Numbered from the stretch's first letter, positions 51,501-60,772 are shown. The stretch: 64,000 nucleotides of DNA from CALKYB01 sp964510575 (GCA_964510575.1 CAZECN010000001.1:129228-193227), one strand, 5' to 3'. The notes: generated from the sequence alone by a model not told the origin. Made by a program: numbers and translations.

Positions 51501-51634
51501 TCTCGCCCTCAGATATTTTAACATTCATAGTTTGCTAAGCTGCTTATCTATTGGCATCGGTCGACTTTTTCACTATTCTCTCGGCTAAACAACAAACTAA
51601 TTTAATAACTTTTTCAAACTCCGCGGCTTACACA

Positions 51635-52351
51635 ATGGAATTGCTATCTTCTGAGAACTTAATTGCTCTTGTTACCCTGACTGGATTGGAAATTATACTT
51701 GGTATCGACAATGTTATTTTTATTGCCATTGTGGTTGCCAAGCTTCCAAAGGAACTACAGGGTAAAGTAAGGACTATCGGCCTACTGTTGGCAATGTTCA
51801 TGCGAGTAGCTCTACTTTTTGCAATTAGTTGGATCATGCTGTTGACTGATCCACTGTTCTCCATATTTGGGCATGAGTTGTCTGGTCGAGATTTGATTCT
51901 TTTGGTTGGGGGTCTATTCCTTATTGGAAAATCTACTCATGAAATTCACGATAAGATGGAGAGTGTTAGGGCAGAAAATGAAGGCGTGGAAACCCCTCCT
52001 AAATCATTTTGGGGAGCGATCATCCAGATTATCATTCTAGACTTAGTCTTCTCCTTAGATTCAGTGATTACTGCCGTGGGGATGGCTGAGAGCTTGAGTG
52101 TGATGGTGATCGCAGTTGTAATAGCCATCTTTGTAATGCTTTTTTTCGCCAAAGCTATAAGTGATTTTATTGAAGAGCATCCAACCTTTAAGGTTTTAGC
52201 CCTTTCCTTTATTTTGTTAATCGGCGTTATGTTGGTAGCAGAAGGTTGGGGAACTCACGTAGATAAAGGTTATATCTACTTTGCTATGGGCTTTTCGTTA
52301 ATGGTTGAATTTATAAATCTTAAGATTGGAGCAGGTGCAAAGAAGATCTAG
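51635..52351 (+). CDS. TerC-family membrane protein
   Basis: 238 residues from ATG 51635; this start fits the family better than an upstream one at 51551. About seven helices. The family hallmark LTGLEIILGIDNVIFIAIV (near 10-28) and the later IIQIIILDLVFSLDSVITAVGMA carry membrane Asp/Asn residues of the LysE/TerC fold. TerC proteins move metal ions, mainly Mn2+, often at secretion sites. No Mn2+ riboswitch is evident upstream. It converges with dcd. Confidence 0.9.
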   Translation: MELLSSENLIALVTLTGLEIILGIDNVIFIAIVVAKLPKELQGKVRTIGLLLAMFMRVALLFAISWIMLLTDPLFSIFGHELSGRDLILLVGGLFLIGKSTHEIHDKMESVRAENEGVETPPKSFWGAIIQIIILDLVFSLDSVITAVGMAESLSVMVIAVVIAIFVMLFFAKAISDFIEEHPTFKVLALSFILLIGVMLVAEGWGTHVDKGYIYFAMGFSLMVEFINLKIGAGAKKI

Positions 52352-52359
52352 GGCTATTT

Positions 52360-52914
52360 TTATAGCTCGGTGAATTCGTCCTTAAATACCGGGGCACCAA
52401 CTGATTCTTGGTCAGCGTATTTACCTGTTTCATCGTAGGGATTCTCGCAAGGACTATCCAATTTTATTAGTACTACTCTAGCAATTTTCATTCCTGGGTA
52501 GAGAAGGATTGGGTTAGCACTGTGATTGACCAGTTCGAGTGTGACGGCTCTTTCTTTATGTCCTGGGTAAACTAGCATGGCCGTTTGCACTACTGTTAGG
52601 CCTAATCTGGCAAGAGTGCTACGCCCTTCAATTAGAAAGCCGATATCGTTACCAACAGTTACTTTCTCGAGTGTATGTCCTAAAACAAACTCACTAGGTT
52701 CCAATTTATACGGGGTGGAGTCGCCAATAATTGTATCTTGGTAATCTGGTAAGATCTTTTTCTTAATATCAACAGTTATCCCGGGGGATGGTTTTAGTAT
52801 TTTCTCTCCTAGGTGGAGAGTTAGTCCGGCTGGCCTTATGCTCTCTGGTCTGAAAGGATCTACGATTAGAGATTTGTTTTTAATAGCATCTTTGATGTCA
52901 CGATCTGAAAACAT
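52360..52914 (-). CDS. dcd: dCTP deaminase
   Basis: A 184-residue trimeric enzyme making dUTP from dCTP. Conserved: EGRSTLARLGLTV near 90 (substrate-binding Ser/Arg), HKERAVTLELVNHSANPI near 115-132 (catalytic Glu), and PGMKIARVVL near 138. It follows thrC by 2 bp in the same operon, an arrangement without functional logic. A dCMP deaminase also occurs at 57606, so two routes to deoxyuridine nucleotides are encoded. Confidence 0.94.
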   Translation of the reverse strand: MFSDRDIKDAIKNKSLIVDPFRPESIRPAGLTLHLGEKILKPSPGITVDIKKKILPDYQDTIIGDSTPYKLEPSEFVLGHTLEKVTVGNDIGFLIEGRSTLARLGLTVVQTAMLVYPGHKERAVTLELVNHSANPILLYPGMKIARVVLIKLDSPCENPYDETGKYADQESVGAPVFKDEFTEL

Positions 52915-52916
52915 AA

Positions 52917-54206
52917 CTATCTCCCCTTGCCCAGTAGGATCTCTTTGAATTCCTTAAAATCGTTCGAGCAAGAGATAGCGATCTTCCTCTGATCCATCAA
53001 TACAGACAACCTATGAGGAATTTCCGGCGAGAAGCCGAGGTGATCCTCGACTACTTCATTAAACTTAGCAGGATGGGCAGTTCCTAGGATCACTATCGTT
53101 GATTCACTATCAGCCTGCTCCTCCCTATACTTTTCGGCTCCAAGTAACCCAACTGCTCCGTGCGGATCGATTAAGTAATTCTTTTCCTCATAGAGCTGTT
53201 TCATTCTTTGGGCAGTTAGCTCATCATTGAAAGAGTAACCTCGAACATCATTTTGTATGCTCTCCAAGGAATTGTCATAAAGGTCCATCAATCGTTCAAA
53301 GTTACTAGCTTCACCAACATCCATTGCATTGGAGATGGTCTTTACTGATGGATTAGGCTCAAACTTTCCAGATTCCAAATAGCGAGGAACTGCATCGTTA
53401 ATATTTGTGGAGGCAAGGAATTTTTTGAGAGGCATTCCTAGCTTTTTTGCAAAGATTCCAGCTGTCAGATTACCAAAGTTGCCGCTAGGGACTGAAAAAA
53501 TAAGCTCTTTTGACCTTAACTCTTTTACTGCATGAAGGTAATAAAGCATTTGGGGAATAAGCCGGGCAATATTAATAGAGTTCGCAGCAGTTAGGTTGAG
53601 GTTTTCTTTTATATTTTGATCATGAAACGACTCTTTAACCATTCTTTGACAATCATCGAATGATCCCTCAACCTCCACAGCCGTAATGTTGTCCCCCCAT
53701 GTTGTGAGCTGTTTCTCTTGTAAGGGGCTTACCTTACCTTTTGGATAAAGGAGGACTACATCGATACCTCTAACCCCATGAAAGCCGGAAGCGACTGCTC
53801 CCCCTGTGTCACCGGAGGTTGCTACAATCACTGTTGTTCTTTGAGTGGGATCCTCCTTTAAGGCTGACACCATACGGGCCATAAATCTTGCCCCAAAATC
53901 TTTAAATGCCATTGTTGGGCCATGAAATAGTTCCATGACGAAAGTGTTTTTACCTACTTCAACAATTGGAACCGGGAAATTGAAAGCCTCATTGCAAATG
54001 TTTCTTAGTTCTTTATCGTTGATGTCTCCATCAATAAATTTACTGCTTGCTTCAAACGCAATCTCAGCAAAAGTGCTGCATTGAGATAAGTCGAGCGATA
54101 AAAACTTTTCGGGCATGAAAAGGCCACCATCCGGAGCCAAGCCGTTTAGTATTGCGTAGGATAAGGACTCTTCTAGGTTTTTATTTCTGGTGCTGTAAAA
54201 TTTCAT
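52917..54206 (-). CDS. thrC: Threonine synthase
   Basis: A 429-residue PLP enzyme that converts O-phosphohomoserine to threonine. It has the long-form start with DGGLFMPE near 26, the PLP Lys in GPTMAFKDFGARFM near 95, SGDTGGA near 130, and VPSGNFGNLTAG near 225. It overlaps the upstream homoserine dehydrogenase by 4 bp. The homoserine kinase (thrB) that supplies its substrate is not between them. Confidence 0.96.
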   Translation of the reverse strand: MKFYSTRNKNLEESLSYAILNGLAPDGGLFMPEKFLSLDLSQCSTFAEIAFEASSKFIDGDINDKELRNICNEAFNFPVPIVEVGKNTFVMELFHGPTMAFKDFGARFMARMVSALKEDPTQRTTVIVATSGDTGGAVASGFHGVRGIDVVLLYPKGKVSPLQEKQLTTWGDNITAVEVEGSFDDCQRMVKESFHDQNIKENLNLTAANSINIARLIPQMLYYLHAVKELRSKELIFSVPSGNFGNLTAGIFAKKLGMPLKKFLASTNINDAVPRYLESGKFEPNPSVKTISNAMDVGEASNFERLMDLYDNSLESIQNDVRGYSFNDELTAQRMKQLYEEKNYLIDPHGAVGLLGAEKYREEQADSESTIVILGTAHPAKFNEVVEDHLGFSPEIPHRLSVLMDQRKIAISCSNDFKEFKEILLGKGR

Positions 54207-56290
54207 ACCAGGTAACTCGCTGCTTTAATTATGTCTGCAAAAACTCCTGCGGCTGTAACTTGAGTTCCAGCCCCAGGACCCTTAACCACTAAAGGGCATA
54301 CGTTGTATCGCTCAGTCACGAAAGAGATAATATTGTCACTTCCAGACAAAGAAGCGAAGGGATGTTCTGGTCCAACGGCTTGAAGTGAAACGGACGCACT
54401 TTTTTGGTCTACCCGGGCAAGGTAGACAAGTTTTTGCCCTCTCTCAGCTGCGGCCGAGCGCTTCAGTTCAAACTCTTCATCTGCTAGTTTAAGTTGCTCA
54501 AGGAACTCTTTAACATCACTAGCATTAGAAGCACACTGGGGAATTAGACTTTCTATTTCCACGTCAGATTCTTCAAGAGGTCTGCCCATTTCCCTTCCAA
54601 GGATCAGAAGTTTTCTAGCAACGTCCATTCCGCTTAAGTCGTCCCGAGGATCTGGTTCGGTATAGCCATTCTCCTTGGCCTCGACTACAACCTCACTGAA
54701 AGTTGAGCTCCCATCGAAAGAGTTAAATATATAGCTTAAGGTTCCAGACAGCACTGCTTCAATACTAAGTACTTTGTCTCCGCTCCTCATCAAGTCCTTA
54801 AGAGTTTCAATGACCGGTAAACCTGCTCCTACGTTGGTTTCATAAAAGAAATTAACATTGGCAGCTTTAGCAATTTCTTGAAGTCCATAAAATCTTTCCA
54901 ATGAGCTAGAGTTAGCCTTCTTATTCGGAGTGACTACTGAAATGCTGTGAGATAGCACGTCCTCATAGTGGTCAGAGACTATTTCATGGGCCGTATTGTC
55001 CACAAAAACGCTGTTAGCTAGGTTTAACTTTTTAATCTTGGAGATGTAATCTCCAACTGAGGAAATGTCTTTTCCTTTTTCTAGACCTTCTCTCCACTGT
55101 TCTTGATTGATTCCCGATTCCTCTACCAACATTTTTTTACTGTTGGCGACCCCCACTAGTCTAAGTTCTAAAGAATCACTTTCTTTAAGCTGCTTGGAGT
55201 GTGCTGCTATTTGGTCGAGAAGAGTTGCTCCAACCTGTCCAGTGCCCACACAGAACAAATTAATAGTCTTCAGTTTTGAGGAGAAAAAAGAATCGTGAAG
55301 TGCTCTCAAAGCTTTGGTTTCATCATTCTCAGAAACTACCACTGAGAGGTTTAGCTCCGAAGAGCCTTGGGCAATCGCGAAAGCGTTGATACCGTTCTGA
55401 CCAAGAGCTTGGAACACTTTTTTGGCAAGACCAGGGGATTGTCTCATTTTTTCGCCAACAACTGCGATGATTGACATTTTATCTCCAGGTTCAACTGAAT
55501 GTATGGAACCAGAGGCAATTTCTGGAGCAAACTCTTTATTTAGAGCTGTGCAAGCTTTCTCAGCCGCGCTTCTTGAAAGCGCGAAACATATAGAATGTTC
55601 AGACGAAGCCTGAGAAATTAGAATGACGTTAATTAGTTCTTCGTGGAGTGCTTTGAAAACACGGCGAGCAGCCCCGGGCGCTCCGATTAGTCCAGCCCCT
55701 TCTACTCTGAGAAGAGCGATGTCTGATATAGATGTAATTCCTGTTACTTCACTGCTGGCTTCACTTGAGCTTGATGAGATTAAAGAGCCTGAACATTCTG
55801 GCTGGTTGATGTTTCTTAACCTGATTGGAACATTTACAGACGCTGCTTCTAGAATAGTGGAGGGGTGTAAATCCCTAGTTCCAAATTGAGAGAGTTCCAA
55901 AGCCTCTTTATAGCTTACGTGATCGATAGGAAGTGCTTTGGGAACTTTTATGGGGTCCGCAGTCATCAGACCATCAAGGTCTGTCCAGATTTCCAGCTCT
56001 GAAGCGCCAATTGCAGAAGCTACCGCAGAAGCAACTTGCTCCCTTGAAGTTAGCAAGTAAATTGCTGGTTCAGAAAAAAGACTATCTATTCCTTCGCAGC
56101 AGTCATTTCTAAAATTTTCGATCAGTTTAAAAGGGTTTTTTGAGGCGCTTAGGACCTTGGAGAGCTCTTGTCCTGAGGCTGAGATCACACTTCGCCCGTT
56201 GGTCTCGAAGTCTTGAAAAACTATTTCAGAACATTTTTTTCGAGACTCCTCGGAGCTTAACGCTTGGTCACTAAATTGTAATACCTTCAT
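54203..56290 (-). CDS. Homoserine dehydrogenase with vestigial aspartokinase domain
   Basis: 695 residues, about 125 shorter than E. coli ThrA (820), with the loss in the N-terminal kinase. The start MKVLQFSDQA aligns to MRVLKFGGTS, so KFGGTS is gone; the GRNGSD-type loop reads TSREQVA; roughly 120 residues between them are missing. From EIWTDLDGLMTADP (near 99) on, similarity is normal: two ACT domains (180-340), Rossmann FCVGTGQVGATLL near 345, and catalytic region NVGAGLPVIETL, then GTLSYIFNSF and GYTEPDPRDDLSGMDVARKL. It should reduce aspartate semialdehyde but not phosphorylate aspartate. Linked to thrC by a 4-bp overlap. Confidence 0.9.
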   Translation of the reverse strand: MKVLQFSDQALSSEESRKKCSEIVFQDFETNGRSVISASGQELSKVLSASKNPFKLIENFRNDCCEGIDSLFSEPAIYLLTSREQVASAVASAIGASELEIWTDLDGLMTADPIKVPKALPIDHVSYKEALELSQFGTRDLHPSTILEAASVNVPIRLRNINQPECSGSLISSSSSEASSEVTGITSISDIALLRVEGAGLIGAPGAARRVFKALHEELINVILISQASSEHSICFALSRSAAEKACTALNKEFAPEIASGSIHSVEPGDKMSIIAVVGEKMRQSPGLAKKVFQALGQNGINAFAIAQGSSELNLSVVVSENDETKALRALHDSFFSSKLKTINLFCVGTGQVGATLLDQIAAHSKQLKESDSLELRLVGVANSKKMLVEESGINQEQWREGLEKGKDISSVGDYISKIKKLNLANSVFVDNTAHEIVSDHYEDVLSHSISVVTPNKKANSSSLERFYGLQEIAKAANVNFFYETNVGAGLPVIETLKDLMRSGDKVLSIEAVLSGTLSYIFNSFDGSSTFSEVVVEAKENGYTEPDPRDDLSGMDVARKLLILGREMGRPLEESDVEIESLIPQCASNASDVKEFLEQLKLADEEFELKRSAAAERGQKLVYLARVDQKSASVSLQAVGPEHPFASLSGSDNIISFVTERYNVCPLVVKGPGAGTQVTAAGVFADIIKAASYLV

Positions 56291-56627
56291 CTTAAACTAG
56301 AGTAATTTGGATCCTAAACTGACACTTGGATTAAATGAACATAACTGAGAGGTAATGTTCCAAATAAAATGGAGATCTCTATACTTTCTAGCACCCTCTC
56401 TAGGTAAATCCGCGCAATAGTTGTGAATATTTGGAGGATTGTCAATTTAGAGGAACTTTCTAAACACTGGAAATTTTTTTGCTAAATTGAGAGTAAATAA
56501 CTCTTTGATATTACTAATGAACTAACCCATATTTGAGTCGTCTATTGCAGGTAGTTGTAAAATCCTAAAAGGGCATTATAATAATGCTAAATTTATTAGC
56601 TGTTAATAATAATATTATACTGAGCAA
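56291..56627. other. Divergent intergenic region upstream of the threonine operon
   Basis: 337 bp. It contains the promoter at 56417-56445 for the minus-strand operon. I looked for a Thr/Ile-rich leader peptide with an attenuator between the promoter and the start and found none. The stretch near the plus-strand gene is very A+T-rich with no clear box. Confidence 0.5.
56417..56445 (-). promoter_or_regulatory. Promoter of the threonine operon
   Basis: Minus strand TTGACA (56445-56440), 17 bp, AACTAT (56422-56417): a perfect -35, correct spacing and a fair -10. Leader about 120 nt. Confidence 0.6.
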
Positions 56628-57023
56628 ATGAGCGATTCGGATATTAAAGTCAATTTTTGCCCTTCTTGCGCGACCAGCCTTAGACTGGATCTGAAGACTG
56701 TTGGTAGAAAAACCAGATTCTTTTGTCCTAGGTGCCACTGTCTGTTGGCTAAGTCTTCAAGAAAAAACTTATTACGGATTCTCTCTGTTTTAATTTTTAT
56801 TTCTGGCTTGTTCGCTGTTTATACTCGAGCTTTGGATTTAACCGATTTACCTCGGCTAGCATCGGGGGGTCTAGTTGGAGCCTTTAGCTTGTCGATATTT
56901 ATTTATTCGATGATTGTTCCAGAAATTAGAAGAGAACCAAACCATCAAAGGGAAGGGTTCGAAAATATTCGCTATAAAGAACTTCGACTTCGGCAAGAAG
57001 AGTTGATGGAAGCTAATAGTTAA
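56628..57023 (+). CDS. Zinc-ribbon membrane protein
   Basis: 131 residues, unrecognised. An N-terminal zinc ribbon (CPSC near 11-14, CPRC near 33-36, the usual spacing) is followed by two helices (about 50-66 and 80-98) and a charged C-terminal tail (RYKELRLRQEELMEA). The ribbon would face the cytosol. The last 11 bp overlap the 3' end of the oppositely oriented Nudix gene. Confidence 0.6.
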   Translation: MSDSDIKVNFCPSCATSLRLDLKTVGRKTRFFCPRCHCLLAKSSRKNLLRILSVLIFISGLFAVYTRALDLTDLPRLASGGLVGAFSLSIFIYSMIVPEIRREPNHQREGFENIRYKELRLRQEELMEANS

Positions 57024-57582
57024 TTTCTTTTTTTTCGTTTAGATAGGTTTCTAACCTAGAGAGTGCAATAATCGTCATTGAATCTTTCATTTCCCCTTCT
57101 TTAACCATTTTCAAGGCGTTGGAGAGAGGTATTTTTTTAACCTCCAGTAATTCTGTGGAGTCAGGGTTAGAAACTCCAATAGATAAATCTTCAGCTAAAA
57201 AAAACCAAGCACGCTCATCTGAATGACTATTACTAAGGTGAACCTCCTCTCCGAGTTGAGTCCATTTCTTAGCAGTAATGCCTGTTTCTTCTAATAGCTC
57301 GCGCTTAGCTCCCTCTATTGGGTCTTCCTTTTTTTCGCCCCCACCTTCCACAATTTCCCAAGAATAGCAGTCCAACGGGTAACGAAACTGGCCAACAATA
57401 TAGATTTCAAATTCCGGCGTGAGTGCAATTATTCCAACCGCAGGTCTAGTTTCCACTACTCCGTAGATTCCGGGATTGCCAGAGGGCGTCGTCACTTGAT
57501 CTTCTCTGACACTTATCCAAGGGTTTGAGTAAACAATTTTAGAGGTATTTGTGACCCAGGGGTTTATATTTTTTTTACTCAT
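57013..57582 (-). CDS. Nudix hydrolase, ADP-ribose pyrophosphatase-like
   Basis: 189 residues. The Nudix box runs from GGGEKKEDP through AKRELLEETGI (near 90-112), matching GX5EX7REUXEEXGU. The N-terminal strand pattern and the conserved FRYPLDCYSWEIVEGG just before the box resemble the ADP-sugar hydrolase subfamily. The exact substrate is not readable. The dCMP deaminase gene is 23 bp upstream on the same strand. Confidence 0.85.
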   Translation of the reverse strand: MSKKNINPWVTNTSKIVYSNPWISVREDQVTTPSGNPGIYGVVETRPAVGIIALTPEFEIYIVGQFRYPLDCYSWEIVEGGGEKKEDPIEGAKRELLEETGITAKKWTQLGEEVHLSNSHSDERAWFFLAEDLSIGVSNPDSTELLEVKKIPLSNALKMVKEGEMKDSMTIIALSRLETYLNEKKEINY

Positions 57583-57605
57583 AGCTGAGAGTGTTTGAGA
57601 GGAGT

Positions 57606-58109
57606 TTATTGGTCTTCATAGTTTTCGATCTCATCTTGGCGAACATCTAGCTGTAAACCAGCTTCTCTGAACATTTCTCGAGTGTCAGCACCGGCATGAT
57701 AGCGTTTTAGACAGACCACTCTCTTGATTCCGGTACTGATGATTAGCATGGCACAAACTCTGCAGGGTTCCATTTTACAGTAGAGAGTTGCCCCTTCCAG
57801 GGCAATTCCAAATTTAGCTGCCTGACAAATAGCATTTTGTTCAGCATGAATAGTTCTCATGCAGTGGCTTCGAGTAACACCATCTTCGTCTATTACTTTT
57901 CGCATTAAATGACCCTGGTCATCGCAATGTGCTAATCCGGGCGCAGAGCCCACATAGCCAGTTGCTAAAACCCTGTTGTCCCTGACTATTACGCAACCGC
58001 TCCTACCCCGATCACAAGTGGCGCGAGAGGCTACATGGTCGGTCATTTCAATGTAGTATTGGTCCCAGTCAGGACGATTTTTACAGGTTTTAGCAGTCAT
58101 TTTAGCCAA
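57606..58109 (-). CDS. dCMP deaminase (ComEB-type)
   Basis: A 167-residue zinc deaminase. Zinc ligands and proton shuttle are HAEQNAI near 89 (His, Glu) and CKMEPCRVCAMLI near 111 (Cys pair). The segment MTDHVASRATCDRGRSGCV near 23-41 is typical of dCMP deaminases rather than tRNA or guanine deaminases. It makes dUMP for thymidylate synthesis. Likely co-transcribed with the Nudix gene. Confidence 0.88.
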   Translation of the reverse strand: MAKMTAKTCKNRPDWDQYYIEMTDHVASRATCDRGRSGCVIVRDNRVLATGYVGSAPGLAHCDDQGHLMRKVIDEDGVTRSHCMRTIHAEQNAICQAAKFGIALEGATLYCKMEPCRVCAMLIISTGIKRVVCLKRYHAGADTREMFREAGLQLDVRQDEIENYEDQ

Positions 58110-58205
58110 TAAAATTATATGTCACATTTTTTATGTTAGACTGTACAATATTGACAGCTCTAGCAGAGATGACATCTGATGGCGAGTCAGCTTTGGTGAA
58201 GATTG

Positions 58206-58589
58206 ATGATTAAAAGAATTAAAAACTATTTTGTCCAAGATGCCAAGAATGGAGGTAAGGTGTTTAGCTTGCTTTACTCTGGAATCATTATTTGCTTGCT
58301 AGCTTTTGTTGCCTATTTAATACCCTTTCATTTTCTCAAAAATATTTCTGATCAGGAGCAACTTTCATCTGATTCTGGGGAGGCTGAAGCACGAGAAGAA
58401 GGTTTGGCTGCCTTCGGTAAGTTTATCAAGAACAAGGGTGTGGACGAGGATTTGACGTCGATTGTGGGGGAGCTGGTGGATGAAGATTTAGTTGATAGTG
58501 TGAAAAACACTATTACGACAGTCGTTGATGAGGATAAAGTTCGAGAGAGTTTTGAGCAGCTAAGAGATATTAGCCGTCGGGATCGCTAA
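58206..58589 (+). CDS. Single-span membrane hypothetical protein
   Basis: 127 residues from ATG 58206, unrecognised. A basic N-terminus and one hydrophobic helix (about 21-43, FSLLYSGIIICLLAFVAYLI) anchor an acidic C-terminal region (about 50-127) with no Cys and helical character, probably outside the inner membrane. It converges with the CPBP protease gene (14-bp gap). Confidence 0.55.
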   Translation: MIKRIKNYFVQDAKNGGKVFSLLYSGIIICLLAFVAYLIPFHFLKNISDQEQLSSDSGEAEAREEGLAAFGKFIKNKGVDEDLTSIVGELVDEDLVDSVKNTITTVVDEDKVRESFEQLRDISRRDR

Positions 58590-58603
58590 CGATATAGTAA
58601 TTT

Positions 58604-59278
58604 TTACCAGTAAAAATAGTTTCCAGTAGCGACAACATACGCAGCCAGTAGTAAATTAGTGACTGCGTGGATGTACATCGCTCCAACCAAATTTTTAGTT
58701 TTAACTACCCAGTAACCAATCATAATTCCATAGAGTACACATGCGGGCCAGTCTGCAGGAACATGCACGACAGTAAAAAGAATTACAGTGATCCAAAAAG
58801 CTTTAGGGTTCCATGCACCGATTTCAATAGAGGAAAATTTTTCATCAATAATATATCTCATGGCAAATGATCGCCAAAGGAGCTCCTCCATTACTGGTAC
58901 TACCAGAACGGCACCCGCAGTCCTGGCGAGGACTGCCAACCAAAATTGCCATTTCTCAGAAAATATTTCTGGATTGAAAGTTATCTCGGTATCAGTGTGC
59001 AGGAAATTGCCGATTCCTATCCAAACTAGGAACCCTAACGTTCCGAGGACTAGGGTCATCCAATGAAATGATCCAGGGAACTCTGCTTTCCTTCCTTTGA
59101 ACAATGCGTAAAGCAGCCCACCAACGATTGCCGACTTTAGAGCGTAAAGACAAAATAACAATGACCCTGAGAAAGTTGCCTGAACTTCAGTGAGAAGCAT
59201 GAAGACAACAAAGGGGAAAACATAGCGAAACCAGTCTTGTCTAAAGAAGGGAACTTGAGGATTGTTGTTGGAACTCAT
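58604..59278 (-). CDS. CPBP-family intramembrane protease (exosortase-associated-like)
   Basis: 224 residues with about 7 helices. The CPBP/Abi catalytic motifs are present: EELLWRSF near 131-138 (Glu-Glu-x3-Arg), a His in TVVHVPADWP near 170, and HAVTN near 203. The opening RYVFPFVVFMLL and FNPEIFSEKWQFWL resemble the CAAX-protease-related family often found with exosortase (PEP-CTERM) sorting. I see no exosortase or PEP-CTERM protein in the window, so the link is by resemblance only. Confidence 0.8.
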   Translation of the reverse strand: MSSNNNPQVPFFRQDWFRYVFPFVVFMLLTEVQATFSGSLLFCLYALKSAIVGGLLYALFKGRKAEFPGSFHWMTLVLGTLGFLVWIGIGNFLHTDTEITFNPEIFSEKWQFWLAVLARTAGAVLVVPVMEELLWRSFAMRYIIDEKFSSIEIGAWNPKAFWITVILFTVVHVPADWPACVLYGIMIGYWVVKTKNLVGAMYIHAVTNLLLAAYVVATGNYFYW

Positions 59279-59436
59279 CTTACCTTGGGGTAAAAACGAT
59301 TAAAATTGAGCGTAAACTTAGCTCTCATATCAATTTAAGGCAAGTTTGGGGGATCCAAGCAACGCCCGAGGCGAAAGAATTGAATTTGCTGAAGGGTTAG
59401 AGAAGCCCAAACTAAGCTATCTTATAGAACTTGGGC

Positions 59437-60342
59437 CTAATTAGAAATATGTCTAACTTTAGCTTCTCTTTCGAAATGATAACGGCAGTTTTTTGAACAG
59501 GTTTTGTAGGCTGCTACTCGAGCGCAGCGGTCGCAAATTACAGCTTGTTTATCACATTGGCGACAACTAATTGGAATTTTTCCTGGATCTCCGCAGTGAG
59601 GGCATAAATGATACTGGCCAGAAGGTTCCAAGTTTTGTCCAACAGCCACCCTGTCGTCAAAAACGAAGCACTCACCCTCAAATTCTTGGTTTGGATACTG
59701 CTCGAGGTATTTAAGAATCCCGCCTTGAAGTTGATAGACCTCGTCAAAGCCTTTATCTTTCATGAGCAGGGCGGCTTTTTCGCAGCGGATGCCACCCGTA
59801 CAATACATCAAAACTTTTTTCTCTTTTTCAATACCACAACGATCAACATACTCTGGAAACTCCCCAAAGCTGTTGAAGCCAGGCACTTCCGAGTTCTTAA
59901 ATTTACCTAACAGAGATTCGTAATGGTTTCTCACATCTAAGAGGATAAAATCGTCATCTCCGCTCGTCACTTTGTTGTGCCAATCTTCTGGACTGAGGTG
60001 AGAACTAGTTTCCATTTCAGGCAGTGGAACTTGTTCTCCCATCGTAATGATTTCTCGGCGAATATCTACCTTGAAACGTCTAAACGGGTTTGTAGGTGCT
60101 GAAGACGACTTAACGGCGAGTTCATCGATTCCAAGGCATTCTATTATTTTAGATTTTATCTCAGCAATGTCATCAGGCAGGCCAGCTATCGTTCCGTTCA
60201 GGCCCTCACCAGCAATCACTATTAAACCACGAATATTACGTCGTTTTGCTGTAAAGCAAAGCGACTCCTTAACAGTTGGCAAGCGCCGGCTGTCAATCGG
60301 GAGGAACTTGTAAAAAGTAATTATACTTATCGGGTTAGTCAT
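59437..60342 (-). CDS. trhO: tRNA uridine-34 hydroxylase TrhO (rhodanese-related)
   Basis: 301 residues of the YceA/TrhO family, which hydroxylates U34 of tRNA in an oxygen-dependent way. N-terminal ferredoxin-like part (1-95), rhodanese domain (about 120-225) with the active Cys in MYCTGGIRCEKAALLM near 181, and a C-terminal Cys-rich zinc region (CPHCGD, CRQCDKQAVICDRC). Length is between the short and long forms. Confidence 0.93.
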   Translation of the reverse strand: MTNPISIITFYKFLPIDSRRLPTVKESLCFTAKRRNIRGLIVIAGEGLNGTIAGLPDDIAEIKSKIIECLGIDELAVKSSSAPTNPFRRFKVDIRREIITMGEQVPLPEMETSSHLSPEDWHNKVTSGDDDFILLDVRNHYESLLGKFKNSEVPGFNSFGEFPEYVDRCGIEKEKKVLMYCTGGIRCEKAALLMKDKGFDEVYQLQGGILKYLEQYPNQEFEGECFVFDDRVAVGQNLEPSGQYHLCPHCGDPGKIPISCRQCDKQAVICDRCARVAAYKTCSKNCRYHFEREAKVRHISN

Positions 60343-60527
60343 TTAGCAGTTATATGGGCTTAGGCTTTTTTTCGATCAGACCTATATGAGTGTCTAAGCT
60401 CCAAGTATTATGAATAAAGGGGAAAAAAAACTCAAATCTGTGGGTAAGGAGCAGTATGGGCTACCAAAGTTGACAGGCTATTCGCCTTGGTATTATAGCC
60501 ATCTCGAGTTTCTGGAGAATTAGCAAG

Positions 60528-60755
60528 ATGACTGAAGAAGAAGTTAGGAACAGGATAGAAAATGGTTTATCGGAAGCCAAGGCGGTAGTTAAGGATCTCA
60601 AGGGAGACGGAAGGTATTTTCGTGTCGAAGTGATTTCCCCAGAATTCCAAAATAAGCCACTTGTTGCTCAACATAGATTAGTCCAAGATTTATTTACCGA
60701 TGAAATTGCGCGTGATGAAATGCACGCTTTAAGTATAAAAACCACTGCAGCTTAG
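60528..60755 (+). CDS. BolA/IbaG-family protein
   Basis: 75 residues with the BolA fold: EVRNRIENGLSEAKAVVKDL, RYFRVEVISPEF near 30-41, HRLVQDLF near 50 and a conserved His near 62 (EMHALSIKT). BolA proteins pair with CGFS glutaredoxins to bind [2Fe-2S] clusters. It is first of a BolA-glutaredoxin-BolA operon, 17 bp before the next gene. Confidence 0.88.
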   Translation: MTEEEVRNRIENGLSEAKAVVKDLKGDGRYFRVEVISPEFQNKPLVAQHRLVQDLFTDEIARDEMHALSIKTTAA

Positions 60756-60772
60756 GATTAGAAGAAAGAATA

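Noticed and set aside
51501..51634. Mn2+ (yybP-ykoY) riboswitch ahead of the TerC gene
   Set aside because: The conserved loop sequences of that riboswitch are not visible in the short leader.
56291..56416. Threonine leader peptide and attenuator
   Set aside because: No short frame rich in Thr/Ile codons and no paired terminator/antiterminator hairpins in the leader.
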